This document shows positions 33,618-42,687 of a stretch of DNA of 64,000 bases, one piece after another; position 1 is the first letter of the stretch, and each line of letters begins with the position of its first letter. The stretch spans positions 124,001-188,000 of the forward strand of contig JAUHZU010000002.1 of the NCBI GenBank assembly GCA_030425705.1, given 5' to 3'. The notes below the pieces were generated by a model. That model did no database searches and was not told the origin of the DNA. It saw only the letters and a program-made list of their open reading frames with translations. The stretch comes from Phycisphaerae bacterium. Lineage in GTDB: Bacteria > Planctomycetota > Phycisphaerae > Phycisphaerales > Phycisphaeraceae. Both the position numbers and the translations under genes were made by a program.

Positions 33618-34754
33618 CTACACCCCCAGCCAGCGCGGCGCGAGCAACGTAAGTGCCCCGGCCAGCCCGCACGCCAGCGCGGCGCTCAGCCCGAGCACCA
33701 GCCCCAGCTCGATCGCCTGGGTCTGCACGATCAGCCACCGGCCGCAGCCGAGCAGGTGCAGTGTCCGGCGTTCGGCCGTGCGCAGCTTGAGCGACAGCGT
33801 CACCACCAGCCCGAGCAGCAGCCCGGTCGCCAGCAGCACCAGCGCAAAGTTCGCGTCAAAGAACCGCTTGACGCGGAAGACCAGCCCCATCAGCTCGTCC
33901 ATCACCGTCGGCGGGTCGAGCGCCTGCACGCCGGGCGTCGCTTGGTTGAACCGCGCGGTCAGGATCGTGCGCGACTTGTCGCTGTCGGGCAGGACGATTA
34001 CGGCCGAGAGCGGCAGCGCATCCATATCGCCGTGGAAGTGGAACGAATCCACGTTGTCTTCGGTGACCTCGACGGCGAGCCGGGCGGCGCGGTGCAGCGC
34101 CTCGTCGTCGTGGATCTCGGGCGCGTGGCCGTGGCCGTGCCCGCCGATGAGCCAGCAGGTCCGCAGCGAGACAAAGACGGCGCGGTCGTCGGGCGAGTGG
34201 GTCGGGGCGAGGACACCGACGACGCGGAGGCGCAGCGGCATGTTGCGGGCGAGGTTGTAGAGGTTCTGCTGGTCGGTGGTGAGCGTGTCGCCGGGCCCGA
34301 GCCCGAGCCGCTCTGCGGCGTCGTGGCCGAGCACCGCCTGCCCGAGCATGCGGGGCCAGTCGCCCTCGGCAACGGTCAGCCCGCGGAAGGCGGCATACTC
34401 CGCGAGGTCCGTGCCGACGACCGGGGCGTCCTGCGCGGTGTAGCGTACGTGCAGCGGGATGCCGACGGCCATGCCGTCGCGCTCGGCGTCGTCGGCCAGC
34501 GACGCGGGCACCGTCCCGACGCGCCCGGCCCGGAAGTACAGCGCCTGCAGCACCAGGTCGTAGCGGTTGCCTGCGGCCCCGACGACCATCGGCGTCGCCG
34601 CGGCGCGTTCGCCGAGCTGGCGGTCGTACGCACGGACCAGCACGGTCACGGCCAGCGGCAGCAGCAGCGTGAGCGTGACGGCCGCGACCATCACCGCCGT
34701 CTTGCCGCGGTGCCGACGCATGTAACGTGTAGCCAGGTAGAACGCCCCGCTCAT
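33618..34754 (-). CDS. ABC transporter permease (FtsX/MacB type) with His-rich loop
   Basis: A 378-residue permease of the FtsX/MacB topology: one membrane segment at residues 18-40 (KTAVMVAAVTLTLLLPLAVT), a large outer domain, then three segments near 290-375. The outer domain contains a histidine-rich patch, GGHGHGHAPEIHDDEALH near residues 198-213, which suggests metal binding or a metal-related cargo. The start overlaps the stop of the ATPase gene by four bases. These transporters usually move lipoproteins or peptides, or transmit mechanical signals; the cargo here is unknown. Confidence 0.85.
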   Translation of the reverse strand: MSGAFYLATRYMRRHRGKTAVMVAAVTLTLLLPLAVTVLVRAYDRQLGERAAATPMVVGAAGNRYDLVLQALYFRAGRVGTVPASLADDAERDGMAVGIPLHVRYTAQDAPVVGTDLAEYAAFRGLTVAEGDWPRMLGQAVLGHDAAERLGLGPGDTLTTDQQNLYNLARNMPLRLRVVGVLAPTHSPDDRAVFVSLRTCWLIGGHGHGHAPEIHDDEALHRAARLAVEVTEDNVDSFHFHGDMDALPLSAVIVLPDSDKSRTILTARFNQATPGVQALDPPTVMDELMGLVFRVKRFFDANFALVLLATGLLLGLVVTLSLKLRTAERRTLHLLGCGRWLIVQTQAIELGLVLGLSAALACGLAGALTLLAPRWLGV

Positions 34755-35419
34755 GACACCCCCCCGCCGTCTACATGCACAACACGGTCGAAGCGTTCGA
34801 GCACCGACGGGTCGTGCGTCAGCACCACCAGCGTCGTCCCGGTCTCCTCGGCCAGCTCGAACACGAGGTTGAGCGTGGCCCGCGCGGTGTCGGCGTCGAG
34901 GGCGCTGGTCGGCTCGTCGGCGAGCAGCAGCTCAGGCCGGGCGATGAGCGCACGGCAGATCGCGACGCGCTGCCGTTCGCCCTGCGAGAGCTTGTCGATC
35001 GCGCGGCCCAGCTTGTCGCCGAGCCCGACGCGGTTGGCGAGCGATTCGGCACGGTCCTTCGCCTCACGGTCCAGCACCAGCCCGCCGCCTAAACGGTACG
35101 GCAGGAGGATGTTGTCGCGCACCGAGAGGTAGTCGAGGAGCTGGATGTCCTGGAACACCATGCCCATCGAGCGCAGCCGGGCGCGTCGGCGCTGCGCATC
35201 GGGCAGGCCGCCGAGCTCTTCCTGGTTGACGACGACCCTGCCCTGCACGGGCGTGAGGATGCCGGCGATGAGGTGCAGCAGCGTGGTCTTGCCCGAGCCG
35301 GACGGACCGACGACCGCGGTGCGCGAGCCCGCGCCCAAAGCGAGCCGGTCGACGCGCAGCTCGAACGCGCCGGACGCCGATGCGTCGTAGCGGAAACGGA
35401 CGTCGGTCAGCTCGATCAT
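34751..35419 (-). CDS. ABC transporter ATP-binding protein
   Basis: A 222-residue ATPase of the LolD/MacB class. Walker A is VGPSGSGKTTLLHLIAG near residue 35, the Q-loop region is VFQDIQLLDYLSVRDN, the signature is KLSQGERQRVAICRALI near 135, and Walker B is LLLADEPTSALDA near 160. It starts within the stop of the upstream membrane protein gene (four-base overlap) and its stop overlaps the permease start, so the three genes are translationally coupled. ATG 35419 is preferred because the fold begins there. Confidence 0.93.
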   Translation of the reverse strand: MIELTDVRFRYDASASGAFELRVDRLALGAGSRTAVVGPSGSGKTTLLHLIAGILTPVQGRVVVNQEELGGLPDAQRRRARLRSMGMVFQDIQLLDYLSVRDNILLPYRLGGGLVLDREAKDRAESLANRVGLGDKLGRAIDKLSQGERQRVAICRALIARPELLLADEPTSALDADTARATLNLVFELAEETGTTLVVLTHDPSVLERFDRVVHVDGGGVS

Positions 35420-36822
35420 CCGTCGTCGGTCCCCAGGAGGTTGTCGAGGTTCGGCACCGGTTCGCGGTCTTCGGCCGGGTCGTCGAGGCGCTCCTGACGG
35501 TGCAGCTCGGTGTCGACAATCCGCCACCCGCCGTGACGCGGGGCGAGGATGTAGGTCGCCTCGAAGGCGTTGAGCCGTTCGTGCGTGTGGCCGAAGTGGC
35601 TGACCAGCCCGCGGACGGTCCACCGGCAGCGCACCGCGAACGGCGGCGGGCCGGCGGCGTCGGCCCCGACGCGGCGGATCGCGTCGTGCTTCCCCCCTGC
35701 CGACGGTAGGTCGACCACCCGCGCTTCCTCCACATCAACCTCTTGCACCTTGCTGACCGCGCCGCCCTCGTCCTGCAGGATCAGGCTCACGTACACGTCG
35801 TTGAAGATCGTGTCCAGCTCCGGGCCGTCCACACTCTGGGCGAGTGCATCGTAGATCGCGCTGTCGGTGTTGTAGTCGAACGCGCGGTAGATGTTGCGGT
35901 GCAGCTCGGTAAAGACCGCGACGGCCTGTTCGTCGTCGAGTTCGGCAACAGGCGGCGGCGCGTGCTCGGCGACCGTCACCCAGCCGTAGGGGAACCCGAC
36001 CGCGGCGGCGACGAGCGTGAGGAGCACGCCGCCGGGCACCCACTTGTAGGATTGCCGGACACCGACCCACAGCGTGATCAGCCCGCCGACCAGGATCAAG
36101 CCGAGCGACAGCGCGGGGACGCGCGTCGGCTCGGGCGCGGCAGGAGCCGGTGTTCGCTGCGCCCGTCCCGCCAACGCGGTGGCCGGCGGCCCGGCCCGCT
36201 CGTTGTGCCAGGTGTATCCGGGCTCTTCTTCGCTGAGCACCTCCAGCTTGGTCTTGCCGTAGGCCGACACCTCCGCGACCAGCGGCAGGCGCTCGCGCGG
36301 CGTGAGTTGCTCGGCCTGACCCAAGGGCGGGCTGAACGTCGCCAGGTCATCGTACGCATACACGCCCCACACGATCCCGACGCGGCTGGGCCGGCCCAGC
36401 GTCGCGTACTCGGCGGTGTAGCTCAGGACCGCGTGCCGCTCGTACTGCTCGGGGTCGATCGCCTCGGGCGGCACCGCGGTCGGGGGGACCGTCACCTCGA
36501 TCCCGCTCAGCACCGGCTGGACCGCGATGTTATTGATCGTCAGCGGGTTCACCGCGGTGTGGTAGCCGGCCAGCTCGTTTTGGACGTCCTGCGGGTCCCG
36601 CTGCTCCAGCGCGTCGAGCGTGATCCCGCCGAAGACCTCGTCGAGCGCCTGGGTGAGCGGGATCATCACGCGTTGCTGGACGTATGTATCGGTGACCTTG
36701 ATCTCGAGCCGGACCTGGTTCACATAGTCACCCGGGTGCGCCGCGGCTCGGCCGGCACACAGCGCCAGGGCGCATGTGCACAGCATTCGGAAAGCACGCG
36801 GGATCCGTCGGGCGGCGGGCAT
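35416..36822 (-). CDS. Exported/membrane protein of the ABC transporter operon
   Basis: A 468-residue protein with a signal peptide (about residues 1-28, cleavage near GRAAAHPGDY) and two membrane segments near 245-290 (LSLGLILVGGLITLWVGV and VLLTLVAAAVGFPYGWVTV). An N-terminal outer domain of about 200 residues precedes them, and a C-terminal domain follows (FTELHRNIYRAFDYNTDSA), possibly also outside. It is the first gene of the transporter operon. I do not recognise a named family; it may be the substrate-handling partner of the exporter. Confidence 0.65.
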   Translation of the reverse strand: MPAARRIPRAFRMLCTCALALCAGRAAAHPGDYVNQVRLEIKVTDTYVQQRVMIPLTQALDEVFGGITLDALEQRDPQDVQNELAGYHTAVNPLTINNIAVQPVLSGIEVTVPPTAVPPEAIDPEQYERHAVLSYTAEYATLGRPSRVGIVWGVYAYDDLATFSPPLGQAEQLTPRERLPLVAEVSAYGKTKLEVLSEEEPGYTWHNERAGPPATALAGRAQRTPAPAAPEPTRVPALSLGLILVGGLITLWVGVRQSYKWVPGGVLLTLVAAAVGFPYGWVTVAEHAPPPVAELDDEQAVAVFTELHRNIYRAFDYNTDSAIYDALAQSVDGPELDTIFNDVYVSLILQDEGGAVSKVQEVDVEEARVVDLPSAGGKHDAIRRVGADAAGPPPFAVRCRWTVRGLVSHFGHTHERLNAFEATYILAPRHGGWRIVDTELHRQERLDDPAEDREPVPNLDNLLGTDDG

Positions 36823-36900
36823 GGGCTTATGTTACCCGTCGTGCGGCGGCCGAACGCGAGCGTGCGTGCCGCCGCACCGGACGGGATGCCCCGCACACAA

Positions 36901-36973
36901 TCACCCCGGCAGGGATCGAACCTGCAACCTGCGGCTTCGTAGACCGCCGCTCTTCCGGTTGAGCTACGGGGCA
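36901..36973 (-). tRNA. tRNA-Arg (anticodon ACG)
   Basis: Reading the minus strand gives a 73-base cloverleaf. The acceptor is TGCCCCG with CGGGGTG, the D-arm GCTC/GAGC, the anticodon stem GCGGT/GCCGC around the loop CTACGAA (anticodon ACG), and the T-arm GCAGG-TTCGATC-CCTGC. The discriminator is A and CCA is not encoded. The acceptor ends in U-G and G-U pairs, which is unusual for a bacterial arginine tRNA. The ACG anticodon would be edited to ICG and read CGU/CGC/CGA. Confidence 0.9.
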
Positions 36974-37519
36974 AGGGCGAGAACGCCGGCATGGGGCACG
37001 CGCCGCGCGTGCCCCGGAATGCCGGGGCCGGCGTCTCCACCGGCCCCGGGTTTGGGCTTGAAACAGTCTGCTCTTGACTTGTCAATGAACGTCGTGTGCC
37101 GCCGCTGTATCCGCGGCGGGTTTTCGTGGGGCCGTGAGACCCCGGTGTTTCTCGGCGCGAAGCTATGCAACGGGCGCGGCGATCGCGCATCGGCTCGGCC
37201 CGCGTTTGGGGCCGGCGTTGTATGGCTCCGGGTCCGTGGCGGTCGTGCGGCGTCGGGGCTGAGCCCGTGTCCGTGCATCGGTGTCGGCTTGGTCCGCCGG
37301 CGCGTCTGCGGTCGGGTGTTACGCCGCGTCGGTGTGTTGCATGATCGGGTCCGTTAGGTTGCGGGTGCTTGTAGAGACGGTCCCGCCTGGGCCGGTGTCG
37401 GCGGGCGGGGTCGGTGACGACGCGTCAGGCCGAGGGATCGGCCGCGGGGGTCGTGCCGGGGAGCGCGCGAAAACGCGTGATTCCCTGGGCGAACTGCCTG
37501 GTTGTGGGTCGGGGGTGGG
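36974..37519. other. Gene-poor region with two adjacent hairpins
   Basis: A large hairpin spans 36986-37025 (CCGGCAT and GGGGCACGCG arms with a three-base bulge), followed at once by a second one, GGGGCCGG with CCGGCCCC (37024-37047). The rest shows only frames without family resemblance. It precedes the tRNA on the minus strand and so may include its promoter; no other gene is supported. Confidence 0.4.
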
Positions 37520-37738
37520 TCAGCCGATGGCGGGTGCGGTGTGGCCTGGGATCAGGCGGCCGCACACATCGGTTGACACGGGTCGGCATTCGCGGGAGAC
37601 GCTGGGGCGTCCGCCAAAGAGCATGCCGTCCGTCGAGCGATAGGCCGAGAACCGGCCGATCTGCCCAAAGCCACCAAGCAGCCATGCACGGTTGGTGCAC
37701 GACGAGCGATTCGAGTTGTGTTGCTTGGTGGTGTTCAT
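37520..37738 (-). CDS. Possible small protein, unknown
   Basis: A 72-codon frame starts ATG at 37738 with AAAGGGA about six bases ahead and ends TGA. The product is basic at the start (MNTTKQHNSNRSSC) and then GGFGQIGRFSAYRS; it has three cysteines and no signal peptide or membrane segment. No family is recognised. The ribosome-binding site and the AT-richer upstream region are the only support, so it may not be a gene. Confidence 0.3.
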   Translation of the reverse strand: MNTTKQHNSNRSSCTNRAWLLGGFGQIGRFSAYRSTDGMLFGGRPSVSRECRPVSTDVCGRLIPGHTAPAIG

Positions 37739-37916
37739 GATTCGGTCCCTTTACACGAGGGGGTTCGAGGAAAGATATCGGTAGATCGGATCGGTTGCAA
37801 CACAAAACACGGGATTTTGCGCCATTTTCTTATCGAAACGCGCGTAAGTCCTGCGTTGACAGGTTTCGGAGATTCTGCGGCAGCGCCTTTCACGCGTGTT
37901 TTGGGCTGGCGAGCGG
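37739..37916. other. Short AT-richer intergenic segment
   Basis: No gene is supported here. It would carry the promoter for the small frame at 37520-37738 and the 3' region of the membrane protein gene ending at 37917. I see no clear terminator. Confidence 0.3.
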
Positions 37917-38342
37917 TCAGATCATGGCCAGCGCGATCACGCCCCGCGCGGACCATGCGGCGGTGCGCAGCCAGTTGCCGAGGACCAGCCGGCGGTGCAC
38001 CGCGGGGTCGAAGCCGTGCGCCAGCTTCCGGTGGCAGGGGACCTGCAGCCGCGCGGTGCTCAGCCAGATGACGGCGAGCAGCACCAGCCCCGCGAGGGGC
38101 AGCCCACGCCCCAACTCTGCCGGCGGGAGCGCCACGAGCCAGACGGCGCAGGCCAGCTCGGTCAGCATCGCGGGCCCGACCGCCCACGCGGTGCGCCGCG
38201 CGTGCTGCGCCTGGTAGACGTCGTACCCCTCCCGCCCGACGCGGCGCATCAGCGGGTAATGAACAAGCTGCACGAACCAGATGAGCCCGGCCATGTACAG
38301 CGTCGCCCCGGCGTGCAGGTGAACGAGCCAGCCGGGCGTCAT
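37917..38342 (-). CDS. Small integral membrane protein
   Basis: A 141-residue protein with four hydrophobic segments, the first near residues 8-30 (LHAGATLYMAGLIWFVQLVH). The pattern VHYPLMRRVG followed later by LQVPCHRKLAHGFD resembles small DUF-type membrane proteins with a conserved His and Cys. Its start overlaps the SRPBCC gene's stop by four bases (ATGA), so the two are co-translated. Function unknown. Confidence 0.65.
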   Translation of the reverse strand: MTPGWLVHLHAGATLYMAGLIWFVQLVHYPLMRRVGREGYDVYQAQHARRTAWAVGPAMLTELACAVWLVALPPAELGRGLPLAGLVLLAVIWLSTARLQVPCHRKLAHGFDPAVHRRLVLGNWLRTAAWSARGVIALAMI

Positions 38343-38851
38343 GCGCTGCCGCCCGTGTGCTTGCCATCGGAGAAGTGGTCGGTCAGCCACTGCGCGCGGT
38401 GGCGGAAGATCGCGAGGACGTCGCGCTGCACGGCGAGCTTGTTGATGAGCGGCGCGAGCGGCCCGCCGGGCGGGCGGTAGCGGACGCGGTCGGTGCACAG
38501 CGTCCCGCCGTCCTGCGGGTCGAAGGTATGCGTGTGGTGCCAGCGCTGGTAGGGCCCGCGGAGCTGGTTGTCGATGAAGCGGTGCGGCGGGTCCCACGCC
38601 TCGATGCGGGTGCGCCAGCGCAGCGGGATCCCGCGGACGCGGAGCTTGTAGTCGATGAGGGTACCGGCGTGCATGTCGATCGGTGCGGGGGTGAGGACCT
38701 TAAAGCCGAGCAGGTCGGGGGTGATGCGCTCGAGGTTGTGGGCGTCGCCGAAGAAGGTGAACAGCGCGTCGGGCGGCAGGGGCAGCCACTGGGTCATGTC
38801 CAGCCGCCAGTCCTTGCCGTCGCGGGTGATCGTGGGTCCGGTCGTCTGCAT
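38339..38851 (-). CDS. SRPBCC/START-like ligand-binding protein
   Basis: A 170-residue single-domain protein with the SRPBCC helix-grip fold. The N-terminal pattern LPLPPDALFTFFGDAHNLER, the central GIPLRWRTRIEAWDPPHRFI and the C-terminal helix resemble polyketide cyclase/dehydrase-type proteins used by many bacteria to bind hydrophobic ligands. It has no signal peptide. It is the first of a two-gene unit with a membrane protein; the ligand is unknown. Confidence 0.8.
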   Translation of the reverse strand: MQTTGPTITRDGKDWRLDMTQWLPLPPDALFTFFGDAHNLERITPDLLGFKVLTPAPIDMHAGTLIDYKLRVRGIPLRWRTRIEAWDPPHRFIDNQLRGPYQRWHHTHTFDPQDGGTLCTDRVRYRPPGGPLAPLINKLAVQRDVLAIFRHRAQWLTDHFSDGKHTGGSA

Positions 38852-39195
38852 GCGGGTCCTGGGGGTCTATGGCGTGTTGTGGACGGGTTCGACCGATGGG
38901 CCGGCCCGGATTCGCCCAGGCGGGGCGGAGTGGCCGATAAAGGGGGTGAGGGGGCGGCTGCGGCGTCGTGTGCGGGTTTTGTGCGCGGTGCCGGGCCGAT
39001 GCGTGGTGGACAAGCTATCCTATGCGGCCGGCTGAACCGGCTGGAATCGGGGGAGCAGGGTGGCGGAGCCGCCCGCCCTGGGTGCACGAGGTGCCTAGGA
39101 TTGGACCCCGCCCGGCCGACGCCGGCCCCACCGCTGCGACGCCCCGCGACGCACGCCCCACCTCCGCCGCGGACCCCGCGGCGACGAGATACGAG
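38852..39195. other. Intergenic region upstream of the desaturase
   Basis: These 344 bases separate two divergent genes. Long frames cross it on both strands, but they are GC-driven and lack family resemblance. It must hold both promoters, yet I cannot point to a convincing pair of -35 and -10 boxes. Confidence 0.4.
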
Positions 39196-40152
<957 letters not shown>

Positions 40153-40191
40153 GGCGATCCAGGCTTCGGGTTTAGAAACGGACGGATGCAT

Positions 40192-40230
40192 ACCCACCGC
40201 GTTGCGCCAGCAGTGCCGTGGGTTTTCTTT
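40192..40230 (+). terminator. Terminator after the desaturase gene
   Basis: ACCCAC (40192-40197) pairs with GTGGGT (40218-40223) with a loop of about 20 bases beginning CGCGTTGC, followed by TTTCTTT. Its stem and loop closely resemble the hairpin at 41807-41840. Confidence 0.7.
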
Positions 40231-40383
40231 GCGCCGCCGCTCCGCACCGATCCTCGAAAGAAACCCCGCCCGGGTCCCGGAATACACCCGCCGGGGCTTG
40301 CTGTAACATAGTCCCTGTCCCCGGCATCCCTCGGATGCACTTGTTTCTTTTCCCTTCCAACACCCCGATCCAAGCGAGCCACC

Positions 40384-41751
40384 ATGACCAAGCCCAAGCG
40401 TATGACCCGCCGACGGTTCCTCCAGTCTTCCGCCGCGGTGGCCGCCGCGTCGACGTGGTCGCTCTCCGCGTCGTCCTACCGGCGGGTGTTCGGCGCGAAC
40501 GCCCGTCTGAACGTCGCGTTCATCGGTGTCGGCGGGATCGCCTCGGGCCAGCACATCCCCCAGCTCCAGGGCCTGGGGGCCGGCTGCCCGTGCTACTGCG
40601 ACGCCGACAGCAACCGCTGGGGCGCCGCCGCCTCGCGATGGGAAGGCGCGACCGGCTACACCGACTACCGCGAGATGTACGACAAGCAGCACGGCGACTT
40701 CGACGCGGTCATGGTCGGCACGCCGGACCACCACCACTACCCCGCGTCGATCATCGGCATGATGCTCGGCAAGCACATGTACACCCAGAAGCCGCTGGCC
40801 CACACCGTCTGGGAGGCCCGCCAGCTCAAGCTCGCCAAGGAGCGCTACCAGGTCGCCACGCAGATGGGCAACCAGATGCACGCCAACGAGGGCAACCGCC
40901 GCATCGTCGAGTGGGTCCGCTCCGGCGAGCTGGGCGTGATCAAGGAAGCCCATATCTGGACCAACCGCCCGATCTGGCCCCAGGGCCGGGACGCGCCGTC
41001 CGGCGAGAGCGACATCCCCGAGAACCTGGACTGGGACGCGTGGGTAGGCCCCGCCCCCGAACGCCCCTTCGTCGGCCGTGACGGCCGCGGCCCGTACCAC
41101 CCGTTCAACTGGCGCGGCTTCACCGCCTTCGGCACCGGCGCGCTGGGCGACATGGGCTGCCACACCACCGACGGTTTCTACTGGGGCATGGACCCGGGCT
41201 ACCCCACCTCCGTCGAACTGCTCAGCGACAACCCCATCGGCGACGCCGACATGTTCGACAGCCGGGGCGTCGTCAAGTTCCAGTTCCCCGAGAAGCTCTC
41301 CCGGCCGTCCTTCGACTACTACTGGTACGAGGGCGGGCTCAAGCCCGACAAGCCCGACTACGTCGAGGGCGACGAGCTGCCCAACTCCGGCGGGCTCATC
41401 ATCGGCGAGCGCGGTGCGATCCAGTACCTCGACGACTATGGCAACAACATCCGTGTCTTCAGCTTCGGCAACAACGAACTCAAGGAACCGGAGCAGACCC
41501 TCGAACGCTCCGAAGGCCACCACGAAGAGTGGTACAAGGCCTGCATCGGCGAGAAGCCCTACACCTACCCCCGCTCCAACTTCGGCTACGCCGCCATGCT
41601 CACCGAGTCCGTCGTCCTGGGCACGATCGCCCAGAAGACCGGCGGCCGGCTCGAGTACGACTGGGTCAACCAGCGCATCACCAACAACGAAAACGCCAAC
41701 CAGTACATCTCCAAGGACTACCGCGACGGCTGGGACTTCAAGATGGACTAA
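40384..41751 (+). CDS. Gfo/Idh/MocA-family oxidoreductase with Tat signal
   Basis: A 455-residue NAD(P)-dependent oxidoreductase. A twin-arginine signal (RRRFLQSSAAVAAASTW, residues 9-25) sends it across the membrane already folded. The Rossmann motif VAFIGVGGIASGQH is near residue 43, and the family motif TQKPLAHTVWEAR near residue 138 has the catalytic-type Lys. C-terminal segments EGHHEEWYKACIG and NFGYAAMLTESVVLG are typical of the many planctomycete members. Substrates are probably sugars or cyclitols but cannot be named. It is a single-gene unit ended by a strong terminator. Confidence 0.9.
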   Translation: MTKPKRMTRRRFLQSSAAVAAASTWSLSASSYRRVFGANARLNVAFIGVGGIASGQHIPQLQGLGAGCPCYCDADSNRWGAAASRWEGATGYTDYREMYDKQHGDFDAVMVGTPDHHHYPASIIGMMLGKHMYTQKPLAHTVWEARQLKLAKERYQVATQMGNQMHANEGNRRIVEWVRSGELGVIKEAHIWTNRPIWPQGRDAPSGESDIPENLDWDAWVGPAPERPFVGRDGRGPYHPFNWRGFTAFGTGALGDMGCHTTDGFYWGMDPGYPTSVELLSDNPIGDADMFDSRGVVKFQFPEKLSRPSFDYYWYEGGLKPDKPDYVEGDELPNSGGLIIGERGAIQYLDDYGNNIRVFSFGNNELKEPEQTLERSEGHHEEWYKACIGEKPYTYPRSNFGYAAMLTESVVLGTIAQKTGGRLEYDWVNQRITNNENANQYISKDYRDGWDFKMD

Positions 41752-41806
41752 GCGGCACCTGCAGGTGAGACGCGAAGGACCGGAAGCGTCCGCACAACAA
41801 CACGAA

Positions 41807-41840
41807 GCCCACGGCGTTGCAACACAATGCCGTGGGTTTT
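41807..41840 (+). terminator. Terminator after the oxidoreductase gene
   Basis: CCCACGGC (41807-41814) pairs perfectly with GCCGTGGG (41828-41835) around a 13-base loop starting GTTGC, with TTTTT following. It sits between convergent genes. Confidence 0.85.
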
Positions 41841-41843
41841 TCG

Positions 41844-42488
41844 TTACCGCGCGCCGACCGGCTGCTGCACCAGTGTGTCGATCAGCCCGGCCCGCTCGAA
41901 GGCGGTGTGTCGGCGGCGGCAGCCCGCGCAGGCACGGCACGGCTTCTCGCCCGGCCGGACACAGCACCACGCCAGTGTCCAGTCCACGCCAAGCTGCCCG
42001 CCCAGCTCGACCACCTGCTGGTCGGTGAACTCGGCCAGGGGTGTGTCGATCCGCGGCGAGGGGTCCTGCTCCGCCTGCGCCAGGTGCTCGACCAGCACGG
42101 CCTGCTCGGTCGCCTGCGCCGCCTCGCGCGTCACGGCGTTGACCGACACCGGCCAGATCACCAGCCCCGCCTGCTGGTGGCGGGCCTCCGCCAGCGCCGC
42201 GAGCAGCAGCTGCGGCCGGGCAAACACCCCCATCGGCCCGCCGTCGGGGAGCTGCCCGTAGCCGTGGCCGTACAGGTGCGGCATCGACAGCTCGGTGACG
42301 CGGGTGATACCCATCGCCTTGGCCTGCCGGCGGACGTAGCCGATACGCGACGCCCGCGCCTCCCGGCCGTCGTCGATGTGCAGGAGTGTGACCTTCGGCG
42401 GGGGCTCTTCGCCCAGCGCCAGCGCCGTCGCCACCAGCGACCTCGGCCCCCCGTTGTTCAGGATCATGACGTGCTGGCCGGTGCTCAT
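41844..42488 (-). CDS. QueC/PP-loop-like protein with altered ATP motif
   Basis: A 214-residue protein that resembles 7-cyano-7-deazaguanine synthase (QueC). The C-terminus has the zinc-binding cluster CCVRPGEKPCRACAGCRRRH followed by FERAGL, as in QueC. The N-terminal PP-loop, normally SGGxDS, reads NNGGPRSLVA, so the Asp-Ser pair is changed and activity or substrate may differ. A central VIWPVSVNAVTREAAQATEQ matches the QueC region after the PP-loop. ATG 42488 is chosen because the fold starts there. It may be a diverged QueC or a 7-deazapurine-related enzyme; no other queuosine genes are near. Confidence 0.7.
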   Translation of the reverse strand: MSTGQHVMILNNGGPRSLVATALALGEEPPPKVTLLHIDDGREARASRIGYVRRQAKAMGITRVTELSMPHLYGHGYGQLPDGGPMGVFARPQLLLAALAEARHQQAGLVIWPVSVNAVTREAAQATEQAVLVEHLAQAEQDPSPRIDTPLAEFTDQQVVELGGQLGVDWTLAWCCVRPGEKPCRACAGCRRRHTAFERAGLIDTLVQQPVGAR

Positions 42489-42648
42489 GCCCCTGTTATC
42501 GGCCGCCGGTGCCGGGCCGGTCGAATGTTGCCGGCCCCGTGCGCACAACCATCCGTCCGCCCCGCGTCACGGCGTGCCCCGGCCGTGCATCCCTAACCGC
42601 CTGCCTCGCAAGGATCAATAACGATTGAACCCCGTCTGGGGCCGGCCC

Positions 42649-42687
42649 GTGCGCACAGCCCCGGTGCCTCGGCCGGGGGTAGGGGCT
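42649..42687 (-). repeat. Copy 2 of the 39-base GTGCGCA/GCCCCGG element
   Basis: These bases match 16019-16057 at 31 of 39 positions and run up to the stop codon of the repressor gene. A second GTGCGCA copy lies 110 bases to the left at 42539. The CCCCGG and CCGGGG arms can fold. See the entry for copy 1. Confidence 0.4.

Noticed and set aside
37281-37643. Plus-strand frame in the gene-poor region after the tRNA
   Set aside because: Arg/Gly-rich composition, no start context and overlap with a better-supported minus-strand frame.
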